A stretch of DNA of 64,000 nucleotides from an uncultured Lachnospiraceae bacterium (GTDB taxonomy: Bacteria > Bacillota > Clostridia > Lachnospirales > Lachnospiraceae), in assembly GCA_910579865.1 (NCBI GenBank), contig CAJTXA010000005.1, positions 1 through 64,000 of the forward strand, written 5' to 3'. A program made the position numbers and the translations under genes. A model generated the notes under the pieces. The model saw only the letters and a program-made list of their open reading frames with translations, searched no databases and was not told the DNA's origin. Positions within the stretch are counted from its first letter, which is position 1. Every line of letters starts with the position of its first letter. Below are positions 42,392 through 52,483 of the stretch, in pieces.

Positions 42392-45300
42392 TTAACCACG
42401 TTCTTTTTTCCACTCTTTATTTTTTTCCTTACTAAAGGCTGTTACTGTCATAAGCTGCAATACAATCTCACTAAAATAACGCTTTGGTATCTCAGAAAGC
42501 AATAGCCCTTTTTCGAATTCCAATTCTAATTCTTCATAACTATAATTACTCCGATCAATTTTACCTGCTTTATAAAACCTAGCATCATATAAGGTCACAT
42601 CTTTTGTATCGCCTCCACCAACAAAACTGCCAGAAAAATGCAATTCTACTCCATAGCCAATCTTTGTATCTTCCCGATAAAAGGTATAAATTTTACCTAC
42701 ATCTGTAATTGATCCTTGATACCAACCAAATGATTGTAACTTTCCGCTAAGTGATAAATCATTTACAATATAACCACCAAAACGTTCTAAACTCCGAGAA
42801 GCTTTTTCTTCTTCTGTCAAATAAAAAATATTTCGCTCTAACTGTACAATTGGTTGTACAATTTTATAATCTTCTAACTGTTCTTTCCATGCTGTTTTTG
42901 ATTCTTCCGAAAGCTCAATTGGATGAACTAATCCAATTTTTCCTTCTTTTGAAAGCAAAAATTCTTCTTCCTCTTCTGTATGAAACGTTCCATCTTCCAT
43001 ATACCGAAAACTCTGTAGTAATTCTCCATCTTGATAAACGCCCCAGATAAGTCCAATTGCAAACGGATGCATAAGAGGATTTTTTATAAATAAAGCTTCC
43101 CACGCCTCTACACTCCAAACTCTTTCCGAAGAAAGTGCCCAATCCAATCGTGCTTTTTGGCTGCTAATTTCTGTTTTTATTTGTTTTTTCATCTGTTTAA
43201 ATGTCTTATAGGCCAACGCTGCTTTCTCTGGATCATCCTTTTTTCCTGGAGCAGGTAAATTTTTCAATTTCTTTTTCTTTTCATCCAATACTTCTATTTC
43301 TAATGCAGTAGTAATTGTGACAGTAAAGCTTCTTTCTCCATAATCAAATACTCGCTCCATTTGAGCATTAAAACCCAAATCTGGTACAATTCGATCTTCT
43401 AACTCCTCTCGTTCCAATCCAAGTTGTATTGCTGCAAAATCCAGTGCCTTTCCAGCAGCCGCTTTTACTTGTTTAAATTTAAACTTTCTTGCAATTCCAT
43501 CTACAATTAAAAGTGCTTGTGGATCTGGATTAAGTGCTAATGCTTGTACTGCTTCGGAAGCAATTGTTCCTCTTGCATACTTTGACCACTCCTGAATTTG
43601 ATGCTGCAACTTCTTAATAATTCCAATTCCTCCATGAATGGAAGCAGCATAAAGCACCCATCGTTTTTTTGCTTCTGCTCCAGCTTCTATCCACTTATCA
43701 AATAATTCATTGACATAAACAGCAAATTCCGCTACCTGTAATTCCTCTGCAAGAAAGGCTGCATTGGAGCTCACACCACAAGGTCGCATAGCCGAATAGC
43801 AAAGAAAAATTGCCTGCAAATATTCCTTTGAAGCTTCTTCTTTATTCTTTTTATGTACTACAGAAAATGGCGTCTGATAAGCCCAAGAAAGTGAACAAGC
43901 CTGACCACCTTTATGACATTCTTTTACTAAATCTTCTCTTGTAAATACTTTTTCTTTCTTTTCCTCTTCTTGTTCTAGCTGTAAAAGTTCTGCTAATAAT
44001 CCACTAATTTTACTATTTTTTTCTTTTTCCAACACCTGTTCCAATTCTTTTTGATATGTCTCTATTCCCCAATGCGCTAATACTCGAATTCCTACCTCTC
44101 GTTCTGTTGCTTTCTTTGCCTCTAAAAATAGTTTTATTTCCTCTTCCCAATCGGTATGCTGATATAAAACCTCTAATAAAGCTTCTCTTACTATTTTAGA
44201 AGAATCCTTTGAAAATGCCAAAATAGCTTTCTTGTTTTCCTCTAATTCTTTTATAATCTTCTCTTGTTGTATTTCTTTTCTTTCCTGATAAAACGAAACA
44301 TCTTGTTTTTTTACTACATCCACCATTCGATTGGACAATTGCATTGATGCTGTATCACAGCACTGGATATAACTCTCTCGATTTCGTTCAAATTGTACTC
44401 TAAGAATATTTTTATAATACTTTGCTGCTGCCCAAAGAATATACTTTTTTGTATCAATTCCAAATAGTTCATCAAAATTTCCGCCTCGAAACTTTAAATC
44501 CTTTCGAAAATCTGCTGCTTCCATTCCTTCTAATGCGGCAGAACGATTGATAAAAAGAGCCAAAGAAAGAAAATTTCTTAAACAATTCGAAAAAGCAAAA
44601 TTCATAAATGCTAATCCTGCATTTTGTTTTACAACCTCAAACATCACAGTATGTCTTCTTACTAACTGTTTCGTTTCATCAGAAAGTTCCTCTTGATGCA
44701 ATGCCTCTGTAATTTTTCGAATTTCTTCTGAAAGCAATCCTTGATTAAGCATATAATTAACCTGTCTACACATACAATCTTCATATTCTTGCATCAATTT
44801 TTGATCCTCTTGTTGTAAAAGTTCCTCCGCTGTATTTTTTTTCTTTCGATAAAATTTATGGATTCCAGTTGAAAAATTCTTTTTTTGTCCTTTTGGAATT
44901 GCTGGTTTTCCATCTGGATATTTAAAAAGAAAATAGAGAGCATAAAGTATTATCTTTCCACTTTCCTTTTGTCCATTCTTATAAAGCAAAGCCTTTTGAA
45001 TTAGTTTTGTGTTTCCTTTTGTCACCTCTTCAAATCTCTTTTTATTGGATTCTGAAATTTTTCTTTCCCCATTCTTATATGCATATACTGCTATTATTTT
45101 GTCAATTTCAATTCCAATTTTTCTATCTTGGTTGATTACCATTACATCATCTGGAAGCATATTGCTACAAGAAGGACCTCCAATTGCAAATAAAATATCA
45201 AAGTACCGTTTTGCTTCTGTTGTCATTTCCTTCTTTACCAATGTAAGAAAGAACGTCGAAGAAGGATCTCTTGCAACTTTTTTTAAATCTTGAAATGGAA

Positions 45301-45433
45301 GTTTTAAAAGGACTTCCTCTCCTATTTTCCCATCAATATAATCTTCTAATTGCCCAATGAAATCTTCTGACAAATGAAGTTGTTTAAAAACCTCCAATAA
45401 TGTCTGTGATTGCATCTTTGTTAATTGTATCAT
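42392..45433 (-). CDS. DUF4132 domain protein
   Basis: 1013 residues. The C-terminal third carries the DUF4132 signature, with NLPAPGKKDDPEKAALAY followed by FKQMKKQIK, LIWGVYQDGELLQSFRYM and HPIELSEE. The preceding 600 residues are helical with HEAT-like repeats (SKIVREALLEVLYQHTDW, then ARGTIASEAVQALALNPD). Proteins of this type often accompany WGR/MoxR ATPase systems, but none is encoded here. No signal peptide or membrane segment is present. The gene is monocistronic with a good ribosome site. A role in protein or nucleic-acid interaction is plausible but unproven. Confidence 0.8.
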   Translation of the reverse strand: MIQLTKMQSQTLLEVFKQLHLSEDFIGQLEDYIDGKIGEEVLLKLPFQDLKKVARDPSSTFFLTLVKKEMTTEAKRYFDILFAIGGPSCSNMLPDDVMVINQDRKIGIEIDKIIAVYAYKNGERKISESNKKRFEEVTKGNTKLIQKALLYKNGQKESGKIILYALYFLFKYPDGKPAIPKGQKKNFSTGIHKFYRKKKNTAEELLQQEDQKLMQEYEDCMCRQVNYMLNQGLLSEEIRKITEALHQEELSDETKQLVRRHTVMFEVVKQNAGLAFMNFAFSNCLRNFLSLALFINRSAALEGMEAADFRKDLKFRGGNFDELFGIDTKKYILWAAAKYYKNILRVQFERNRESYIQCCDTASMQLSNRMVDVVKKQDVSFYQERKEIQQEKIIKELEENKKAILAFSKDSSKIVREALLEVLYQHTDWEEEIKLFLEAKKATEREVGIRVLAHWGIETYQKELEQVLEKEKNSKISGLLAELLQLEQEEEKKEKVFTREDLVKECHKGGQACSLSWAYQTPFSVVHKKNKEEASKEYLQAIFLCYSAMRPCGVSSNAAFLAEELQVAEFAVYVNELFDKWIEAGAEAKKRWVLYAASIHGGIGIIKKLQHQIQEWSKYARGTIASEAVQALALNPDPQALLIVDGIARKFKFKQVKAAAGKALDFAAIQLGLEREELEDRIVPDLGFNAQMERVFDYGERSFTVTITTALEIEVLDEKKKKLKNLPAPGKKDDPEKAALAYKTFKQMKKQIKTEISSQKARLDWALSSERVWSVEAWEALFIKNPLMHPFAIGLIWGVYQDGELLQSFRYMEDGTFHTEEEEEFLLSKEGKIGLVHPIELSEESKTAWKEQLEDYKIVQPIVQLERNIFYLTEEEKASRSLERFGGYIVNDLSLSGKLQSFGWYQGSITDVGKIYTFYREDTKIGYGVELHFSGSFVGGGDTKDVTLYDARFYKAGKIDRSNYSYEELELEFEKGLLLSEIPKRYFSEIVLQLMTVTAFSKEKNKEWKKERG

Positions 45434-45614
45434 TTTATATATTTCCTTTCTTTAATTTCATTTATAAAATTATAAATCCAATTTATTCTCACTCCTTACA
45501 GTAATATCCTCCCTTTCGATCAGAAGCAATCTTTTCTATTTCCAAATATAAACACTCATTTACATCTTCTTTGCTCTTTCACATCAACTGCTAAAAATTT
45601 CTTTTTGTTCACAA

Positions 45615-46310
45615 CTAATTTTCCTCCGCCACTTCCGCACTCAAATATGTTAGTATTTCATCCTTTGTAAAATGTTGAATGTTTTCCGAAAAACAGCTTA
45701 CATCCTCATTCTCCGAAATATTGAAATCAATAAATATTCGATTATAGGTCGTTTCATCAATCTTCTCCCCCTTTTTGTAATATTCTTTGATACCTTCTCC
45801 AGTCCATTCTCCGTTTATGTCATAAACTGCACTATATGTAAACTCAAAACTTGGTGTAAAATCGTCTGTCAAAGGTTCCGAATATTGCTCTAACTGATAA
45901 TATCTATTGGCATATCCACCCTCATCGCCACCTCCATTCCATCTGAAAAATGTAGATATTATGTTTTGCTTCTCAAAATATGACATTTCTACGGTTGTTA
46001 TAGAATCAATTATGCATACTGCAGAATTATTTTTTATTGTATAAACAGAATAGCTATCCCAATACCTATCAAGAACTACCAACTCTGGAATAGTGTCGTT
46101 ATCTAAAAAAATTAGTGAAAACGTAGCATCCTCTATATCGTTATTAACAACAATAGGTAAATACGCTTGAATATTTACTTCGTGTTCCGATAAATTACTT
46201 TGTTCTTGTACTGCGTTCTTTGTGTTATTTGCTTGACAAGCGCAAAGCAGACAGCAAATAAGAACCGAAAAAAATACTTGTATTGGTGTTTTTAGTTTTG
46301 TCATGTCCAT
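45615..46310 (-). CDS. Lipoprotein of unknown function
   Basis: 231 residues from the ATG at 46310, with AGGAGG 9 nt upstream. The signal peptide has the lipobox LLCAC. The mature domain contains FLDNDTIPELVVLD, a calcium-dockerin-like or VCBS-type acidic loop also seen in small exported lipoproteins of Lachnospiraceae. FFRWNGGGDEGGYANRYYQ and an acidic C-terminus follow. It is a single gene with about 180 nt of plain AT-rich DNA behind it. The function is unknown. Confidence 0.75.
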   Translation of the reverse strand: MDMTKLKTPIQVFFSVLICCLLCACQANNTKNAVQEQSNLSEHEVNIQAYLPIVVNNDIEDATFSLIFLDNDTIPELVVLDRYWDSYSVYTIKNNSAVCIIDSITTVEMSYFEKQNIISTFFRWNGGGDEGGYANRYYQLEQYSEPLTDDFTPSFEFTYSAVYDINGEWTGEGIKEYYKKGEKIDETTYNRIFIDFNISENEDVSCFSENIQHFTKDEILTYLSAEVAEEN

Positions 46311-46389
46311 GGGCAATTTCCTCCTGTATTATTTGTATTCAGCTTACCACAACAGCCGCCATTTTTCCACTCTTCTCTTTACATAAACC

Positions 46390-46587
46390 ATGCCTTCCAT
46401 TGGTACATCTGTCTAATATTGGGGGAAAATCACGTATTCCTAAAGATGAACTTTTACCTATATGTAAAATTTGTGGGAACCACTTACCTTCTTTTTTCAG
46501 ATAGCTTTTCCACAAGGACATATGTGGGAAGGAAAATCTTTGGCATTTTTTTACTGCGTTTGGAATGGAACGTCCTATCTCTTATGA
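46390..46587 (+). pseudogene. Broken DUF1963-like or immunity-type gene
   Basis: Three plus-strand frames carry successive pieces of one protein: MPSIGTSV, then HLSNIGGKSRIPKDELLP and ICKICGNHLPSFF, then FQIAFPQGHMWEGKSLAFFYC. The order Gly-Gly-Lys, Pro-x-C-x-x-C-G, Leu-x-Phe-Phe-x-Gln-Ile resembles the start of DUF1963 (YwqG-like) and related proteins. At least two frameshifts are needed, so the gene is dead. The assignment is by eye. Confidence 0.4.
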
Positions 46588-46597
46588 GAGAAAAAAT

Positions 46598-46783
46598 ATG
46601 GAGTTAGTTTTACAAGTAGCAGATTATTTTAATTTTGAAAAGCTTGATGATGCATCACCTGAAATGGTAGAAACTTATGAAAAGAATAATCCTTTTATAT
46701 CAAGAAAAGAAAATAACTATACTTTCTTTTTCGAATTTAATAGAGTATATCTTTTGGGAACAGTAGAAAAAGAACAGCCTTGA
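46598..46783 (+). CDS. Possible small protein or gene fragment
   Basis: A plus-strand frame from the ATG at 46598 gives 61 residues: MELVLQVADYFNFEKLDD then EMVETYEKNNPFISR and YTFFFEFNRVYLLGTVEK. The composition looks coding, but there is only a GAGAG-like site upstream. It directly follows the broken gene and may be part of the same decayed locus. Confidence 0.35.
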   Translation: MELVLQVADYFNFEKLDDASPEMVETYEKNNPFISRKENNYTFFFEFNRVYLLGTVEKEQP

Positions 46784-47260
46784 TAGTATTCATTATAAAT
46801 GAAGGGAATTTCCTGTGTGCTCAATCCCTTATCGCCCCCAAAGTTGAATGGTAGCATCTTTAAAATAATGTTGAAAAACTAAAAAAGCTTGTTTAAATTA
46901 TGAGAGTATATGTGAACTTCTCTCTATGTCTAAAATGCCGGAAAAGCCTGGAAATACAGGCTATCCCAACACATAAAAATCTCTAAAGAGATAATCTGAA
47001 TTTACCAATAATTTTTTGAAGAAAATCTACTCTTTTATTCTTATTTTTATTATATAGAAATTTAAGTATCATCTTAACATTTTTAAATTCTATAAAAAAA
47101 TTTCTTTTATACCATAAAAATAAACCTATTCATTTCCTTTTTCGACTCTTTCATTTAAAAATAGCCCATTATAAATACAAATATATAACCTCTTCCCTCT
47201 AAAACTGGCTCTAAGGAAAGTGACACTCCTTTTCCATACAGGAGGGAGTATAAGAACGAA
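46784..47260. other. Intergenic region with short hairpins only
   Basis: 477 bp without a supported gene. AGCCTG (46945-46950) pairs with CAGGCT (46957-46962), and ATCTCTAAAGAGAT is a palindrome near 46980. Neither has a U-run. Around 47226-47251 ACTCC/GGAGT arms sit just past the yfhO-like stop. Confidence 0.4.
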
Positions 47261-49834
47261 TTAATTATTTCTTTTCCTTATTTTTTTATATTTGTCTTGT
47301 ATAAAAGAAACAGCTAAAATACTACTAAAACAAATTGATAAAAAAGCACCTAAAACAATCCCTTTTGGTCTATATCTTAATTCTACCTGATAAATACCTT
47401 TTTCTAATTCAATTCCTATTAGTCCCTGTAATACAGGTTTGGTTTCAACTCGCTTTCCTTGTACATATATATGCCATCCTGTATCATATGGAATAGACAA
47501 TAATAATAATTGTTTCTCTTTTATTTCTGTATTAAATTTTATATTTGTATTTGAAAATTTTTCTACAAATACAAAACTTGAAGACATAAGAATTTCCGAT
47601 ATACGTGCCAAATCTAATCGATAAAACATCTTTCTATCAAGTACACATGTTTCCTCATTTAAAAGAATTTTTATTACAATTTCTTCTGTTCCATTTGTAT
47701 TATTCTCTAAATTTAAAATTTTTCCTGTTTGACCTAAGAAATCACTAATCCACATATTATTTAACCAAATAGAAACATTTCCACAATCCTTTGGAAAATA
47801 GGTATAAAGTAAATAACCCTGACTTTTTTTTATTTTCAATTCTATTATTGCATCTTTTTGTGGATCGATTTTTGTATATATAACTTTTCCATCCTCCCTT
47901 ACTTTTTCCTCTAAATTTATCAACTGTTTCTCTTTTTCTTCTACATTTTGAAATACTTCTTCCAATCTTCCATACATCTTTTGCACTATTTCATTTTGAA
48001 GAATAAATGGATTTTCGTAAGTATTTATATCAATATCAATTAAGTCTCTATTTACTAATGTTCCCAGTTCAAATGCATAGGGATTTTTAAAAATTGTCTT
48101 ATTACCTATATCTTTCCAATGTTCATATACAGGGAAATTATTCCATTGTCTATAAATATACTTAATTCCTAATATTGCATCAGTAAGTATCGTACTTCCT
48201 TCGTATCGAATTAATTTACTATCTGAAGCCATACCTAATTTTTTTAACATCGAATTAAAGTCTGTATTAAAAAAAGATGCAAACTGTGACAAACCCCTTC
48301 CTCCAGCAGCTACCAAATCATTTTCTCTTCGATAAAAATCTTTTTCTATTCGATAAAAACCCAAATCTTCCTTTTTTAAAGCAGCTACAACCTCCTTATT
48401 TTGTTTTAAAAATTCATTATAGAATAAATAATTTTCTGCTGGCTCTACTTGCAAAATGTCTTTTATTGTTATATTTGCATTAAGTGTAAGTTCTATAGTC
48501 AAAATAAAAATCCATATTATACTTTTTCTATTTCCTTGTAATAATTTTTTTCCAAAAAAAGTATAGAACATTATAAAAATATAATTTGTTATAATTAAAT
48601 AAACTTCCAAATTAGAATAGATTTTTGTACAAAAATAAAAAATAATTGTTATGATAAATCCACTTATAATAAAATCTCTCTTTTTTATTTGTTCTGATTT
48701 GTCAATTATTTTATAAGATAATAGTAATATATAAAAAATAATGACAAAAGAAAATCTTGCTTCAAACCAATCTGGATTATCAAATAAATGCCATGCAAAA
48801 TAAAGTGGGGCAAATTCTATTGATAGTAACAATATAATTAACAAAACAAAATCAACTATTTTTTCTCTTTTTGGAATCAAATCCGATTTTAAATATACAA
48901 TTAATAAAATTATTATAAAAATACCACAATACAAAAGAGGTCTTCCTCCAGGTAAATAAGTATCAAAATTTCCAAAATACATTTGATATAAAATATCTGT
49001 AAAACTACACCTTAAATACATTCGAATATCTACAAGTTCACCTGAACCTATTAATGCTAACGCAGTTGGTATTAAAAATAAAGAAGAAATCCCAGCCGCC
49101 ATTACTCCATTTAAAATAAGTTTTAAAATTTGATAGAATAAAGTCCTTCGTTCTAGTATATCCTTACATACAAATCCAAATAAATATAAAAATAAAAAGA
49201 AAGAAATCATATAGCCAATATAAAAATTTGACCAATAAAGAATCACTAATACTACTATAAATCTAATATCTAACCATTTTTTTCCTATTAGTAGCCTTTC
49301 TTCTAATAAAATAATAAGTGGCAACAACATTAACGAATCAAACCACATAATATGTGGAATAAAACAAACCATATACGCAGATAACGCATATGCAACTGCA
49401 ATTCCTATCATCTTTCTATCATCCTTTTTATAATGATAGGACAAATAAAAATACATATTCGCTCCTGCTAAACCTATTCTTAATAGTTGCAATCCTAAAA
49501 TAATTTCCTGAAAATAACGATCGGGAAAAATATAGAGAACAATATAGAAAATACTAGAAAGATTCCCTGTTATAATAGGCAAAAAATTAATACCACCACC
49601 AAAATTCCAATTATATAAAACCTGATTTCCTACTAAAATTTCATTTTTATATCCCATAAGAAGATCTGCATAAATATTACTTAAGTCTGAAAAAAGAATA
49701 CTATTTGTACCATTTATCATAATTTTATTCCAATAACAAACTTCAATTAATACAAAAATAGGAATAAAAAAAGATAACATAATATTTCTTTTTCTATAAG
49801 CTGTTTTTTTCATATATATTATAATACCTTTCAT
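47261..49834 (-). CDS. YfhO-family integral membrane protein
   Basis: 857 residues with about 13 membrane helices in the first 430 and one near the C-terminus. A large extracytoplasmic domain lies between (about 440-820). The early loop NWNFGGGINFLPIITGN and the AYMVCFIPHIMWFDSLMLLP stretch are typical of YfhO, the GT-C-type membrane glycosyltransferase/flippase-like family that decorates teichoic acids and related polymers. It is the last gene of the glycan operon. The start is uncertain: ATG 49834 has no ribosome site, and ATG 49813 follows AAAGG at 13 nt. The operon's ABC exporter and glycosyltransferases suggest it modifies the exported glycan. Confidence 0.85.
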   Translation of the reverse strand: MKGIIIYMKKTAYRKRNIMLSFFIPIFVLIEVCYWNKIMINGTNSILFSDLSNIYADLLMGYKNEILVGNQVLYNWNFGGGINFLPIITGNLSSIFYIVLYIFPDRYFQEIILGLQLLRIGLAGANMYFYLSYHYKKDDRKMIGIAVAYALSAYMVCFIPHIMWFDSLMLLPLIILLEERLLIGKKWLDIRFIVVLVILYWSNFYIGYMISFFLFLYLFGFVCKDILERRTLFYQILKLILNGVMAAGISSLFLIPTALALIGSGELVDIRMYLRCSFTDILYQMYFGNFDTYLPGGRPLLYCGIFIIILLIVYLKSDLIPKREKIVDFVLLIILLLSIEFAPLYFAWHLFDNPDWFEARFSFVIIFYILLLSYKIIDKSEQIKKRDFIISGFIITIIFYFCTKIYSNLEVYLIITNYIFIMFYTFFGKKLLQGNRKSIIWIFILTIELTLNANITIKDILQVEPAENYLFYNEFLKQNKEVVAALKKEDLGFYRIEKDFYRRENDLVAAGGRGLSQFASFFNTDFNSMLKKLGMASDSKLIRYEGSTILTDAILGIKYIYRQWNNFPVYEHWKDIGNKTIFKNPYAFELGTLVNRDLIDIDINTYENPFILQNEIVQKMYGRLEEVFQNVEEKEKQLINLEEKVREDGKVIYTKIDPQKDAIIELKIKKSQGYLLYTYFPKDCGNVSIWLNNMWISDFLGQTGKILNLENNTNGTEEIVIKILLNEETCVLDRKMFYRLDLARISEILMSSSFVFVEKFSNTNIKFNTEIKEKQLLLLSIPYDTGWHIYVQGKRVETKPVLQGLIGIELEKGIYQVELRYRPKGIVLGAFLSICFSSILAVSFIQDKYKKIRKRNN

Positions 49835-49876
49835 TCTATTTTTTTATCTTTTGTAACACTTATTTTAAAAGCAATA

Positions 49877-51667
49877 CTAATTTTCCTTTAAATACTTTTC
49901 CCAAAAACTTTTTGTTCGAAATACCTTTCCAATTTCTAAAAATTCTTTTTTTCTTATGGAATACATTTTTTCTATTTTTCTTATACAAAAAAACATCTTT
50001 TGATATACTTTTATAATTTCTTTTATACTTTTTTTACAAACAAATCCTCTTTCTGTTGCTGCATCATAATACATTACCCTTTTTGCTTTCCATACATTAC
50101 AAAATCTAGGGTTTACCATTGGAACAATTCGTTCTTCTTTTGCTCTTTCAAAATATCCATTAAAACGTAATCTTCTTATTATTCTTTCTAATTTACTCTC
50201 TTTTTGATTCATACTTTTATCATATTCTGGATAATAAAATGGCATTGCTAATTTTTCAATCGGTTCTGCTCGATATCCCATTGCCATAATTTCTTTATGC
50301 AGCATTTCTCCATCTGTGCAAAGAAGCCACTCTGGACCTTTTAAAAAATCCTCTACTCCACGTAAAATCAAATCTACATTTCGATAACGATAAAAGAAAA
50401 CTTCCTCTGTCACCCTTCGAAATACTTCTTTTTTTAATTCTTTCTTTCCATATTGTGAACAATGAAAGCTATTATCAATCAACTGGTTTCGAATAATATA
50501 ATAATTTAAAAAAGAAGAATATTTATGTTCAAATGGTTCATGCCATACACAAATTCCATTCATTAAAATTAACTGTTTCATATTACGCAAGCCATATTCA
50601 ACATCATCTCCACGAATAAATAATGGCAAAGGAAGATTATCCTCTCTAACAATTTCAATTGGAACACAACAATACCACCATGCATGAAATTCCACAAATT
50701 CCTCTACTTCATTATATAAACAAGACTCAACATAACGTAAATCTAACCCTGATTTAAGAGAAATCAATTTTCCACCATTCCAAGAAGCACCTGCCTCTAC
50801 TTGTATACTTGGCTGATCTAACCGAAGCATTGCGCCACCGATAAATGCTTCTCTATATTCTTCTTTTATCAAACTAGTAATTTGCCAGGTTTTCATTATG
50901 CTTTCTGGCGCAATTACAATATCATCATCCATTAATAAGATATGAGTAATTCCTTTTCCTTGCTGATTTTGTTTTAAAACCTCTATTAATCCACGTGTAA
51001 ATCCTCCAGAACCTCCTACATTTTTATTTGAAAAAATATGTATTCTTTCTGTTTCTAGTTCTTCTTTTAATAATGTCTTTCCATTATCCGAAATAAAAAC
51101 TTCTAACTGATTGACTATTTCTGATTCACTATTTTCTAATAAATACTGTTTTAATATTTCAATATTTTTTTTGATAAATTCTTCCCGTTTAAAAGTACAG
51201 ATTACAATTCCAATCTTTACAGGCTTTCTTTCTTTTTCTGCTAAACTAACTGTATATTCTCCTCCATAAAAAGTAGAACAAGCTTTTAATCCCTCTAGTC
51301 GAAAAAATAACATTCCTTTTAAAGTCTCTGGAAATTGAAGCTGAATCTCTCCACGTTCCTTCAATATTACTTGTTCCTCTTTTAACGCTTGTTCTGTTAT
51401 AATATGATGTGTTTTTATCTTTTGATATAAAGTAATTTTAAACTCTCCTTGTAATATAAGCTTTATTCCAACTTGTTGTACTTTCGTATATTTTCTCCAT
51501 TTTCCAATTGAAATGCCATTAAAATAAGTATCAAACCACGCCACTCCATGATTCCCAAATAGCATGGTCTTTTGATCCATTAAATAAACCTTTTCATTTA
51601 ATCGAAAATACAACTCCTGACAAGTACATACCCCCACTTTTGGCCACATAATACTTTGTAAATTCAT
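49877..51667 (-). CDS. GlfT2-like galactofuranosyltransferase (GT2)
   Basis: 596 residues. An N-terminal beta-sandwich (about 1-155) precedes a GT-A domain with VICTFKREEFIKKNIEIL, SDNGKTLL, NKNVGGSGGFTRGLIEVL and the metal motif LLMDDDIVI. A helical C-terminus follows. This three-part layout and NVGGSGGF are those of GlfT2, the polymerase that uses UDP-galactofuranose, so the exported glycan may contain galactofuranose. No UDP-galactopyranose mutase gene is in the window, so the donor must come from elsewhere. It lies 22 nt downstream of the ABC ATPase gene. Confidence 0.8.
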   Translation of the reverse strand: MNLQSIMWPKVGVCTCQELYFRLNEKVYLMDQKTMLFGNHGVAWFDTYFNGISIGKWRKYTKVQQVGIKLILQGEFKITLYQKIKTHHIITEQALKEEQVILKERGEIQLQFPETLKGMLFFRLEGLKACSTFYGGEYTVSLAEKERKPVKIGIVICTFKREEFIKKNIEILKQYLLENSESEIVNQLEVFISDNGKTLLKEELETERIHIFSNKNVGGSGGFTRGLIEVLKQNQQGKGITHILLMDDDIVIAPESIMKTWQITSLIKEEYREAFIGGAMLRLDQPSIQVEAGASWNGGKLISLKSGLDLRYVESCLYNEVEEFVEFHAWWYCCVPIEIVREDNLPLPLFIRGDDVEYGLRNMKQLILMNGICVWHEPFEHKYSSFLNYYIIRNQLIDNSFHCSQYGKKELKKEVFRRVTEEVFFYRYRNVDLILRGVEDFLKGPEWLLCTDGEMLHKEIMAMGYRAEPIEKLAMPFYYPEYDKSMNQKESKLERIIRRLRFNGYFERAKEERIVPMVNPRFCNVWKAKRVMYYDAATERGFVCKKSIKEIIKVYQKMFFCIRKIEKMYSIRKKEFLEIGKVFRTKSFWEKYLKEN

Positions 51668-51689
51668 ATTTTTTCTCCAACTCTGTTTT

Positions 51690-52433
51690 TTATTTCAATG
51701 CATGGATATAATTTTTACAAATATCCTTTGCCTTTCCACACTGTCGTATGCTTCCCTTCTCTAACCACAATACATTTTCACAAAGTTTTTCTACTGATTC
51801 AATCGAATGAGACACATATAATAATGTTGTGCCATTTTCTAACATCTCTTTCATACGTTTTTCACATTTTTGCTGAAATGCATAATCCCCAACAGAAAGT
51901 ACTTCATCTACAATTAAAATTTCTGGCTGTACAATCGTAGCAATTGAAAATCCTAATCTTGCAGACATACCAGAGGAATAGTTTTTAATCGGCATATCCA
52001 AAAAATCTTTTAATTCCGCAAATTCTACAATTTCCTCAAAATGCTTTTGCATATATTTTTTCGAATATCCCAAAACTGCACCATTTAAAAAAATATTTTC
52101 TCTTGCTGTTAAGTCTCCATCAAATCCTGCCCCCAACTCAATAAGAGGGGATAAAATTCCTTGTACTGAAACCTCACCTTGATATGGCTTTAAAATCCTA
52201 CAGATTAATTTTAATAAAGTAGATTTTCCCGAACCATTCGTTCCAATAATTCCCCATGCTTCTCCTTTTCTCACTTGAAAACAAATATTCCTTAATGCAA
52301 AAAATTCCCGAAACATAAGTTCTTTTTTTATTATTTTAATAAAATATTCTTTTAAATTGTCCACTCGTTCTGAGGCGATATTAAATCGAACAGATGCATC
52401 CTTTATCCTGATCACAATGTTATCTGAAACCAT
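51690..52433 (-). CDS. ABC transporter ATPase, polysaccharide export (Wzt/TagH type)
   Basis: 247 residues, a single nucleotide-binding domain: Walker A IIGTNGSGKSTLLKL, signature NYSSGMSARLGFSIA, Walker B PEILIVDEVLSVGD and switch HSIESV. The LGAGFDGDLTARENIFLNG stretch is characteristic of O-antigen and teichoic acid exporters. There is no C-terminal carbohydrate-binding extension, unlike the long Wzt forms, so export probably does not depend on a modified chain end. It pairs with the permease encoded 50 nt upstream. Confidence 0.93.
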   Translation of the reverse strand: MVSDNIVIRIKDASVRFNIASERVDNLKEYFIKIIKKELMFREFFALRNICFQVRKGEAWGIIGTNGSGKSTLLKLICRILKPYQGEVSVQGILSPLIELGAGFDGDLTARENIFLNGAVLGYSKKYMQKHFEEIVEFAELKDFLDMPIKNYSSGMSARLGFSIATIVQPEILIVDEVLSVGDYAFQQKCEKRMKEMLENGTTLLYVSHSIESVEKLCENVLWLEKGSIRQCGKAKDICKNYIHALK

Positions 52434-52483
52434 ATATTATCCTTCCTACTTTTTTATTTGTTTAAAAACTGTTGTTTGCTTTT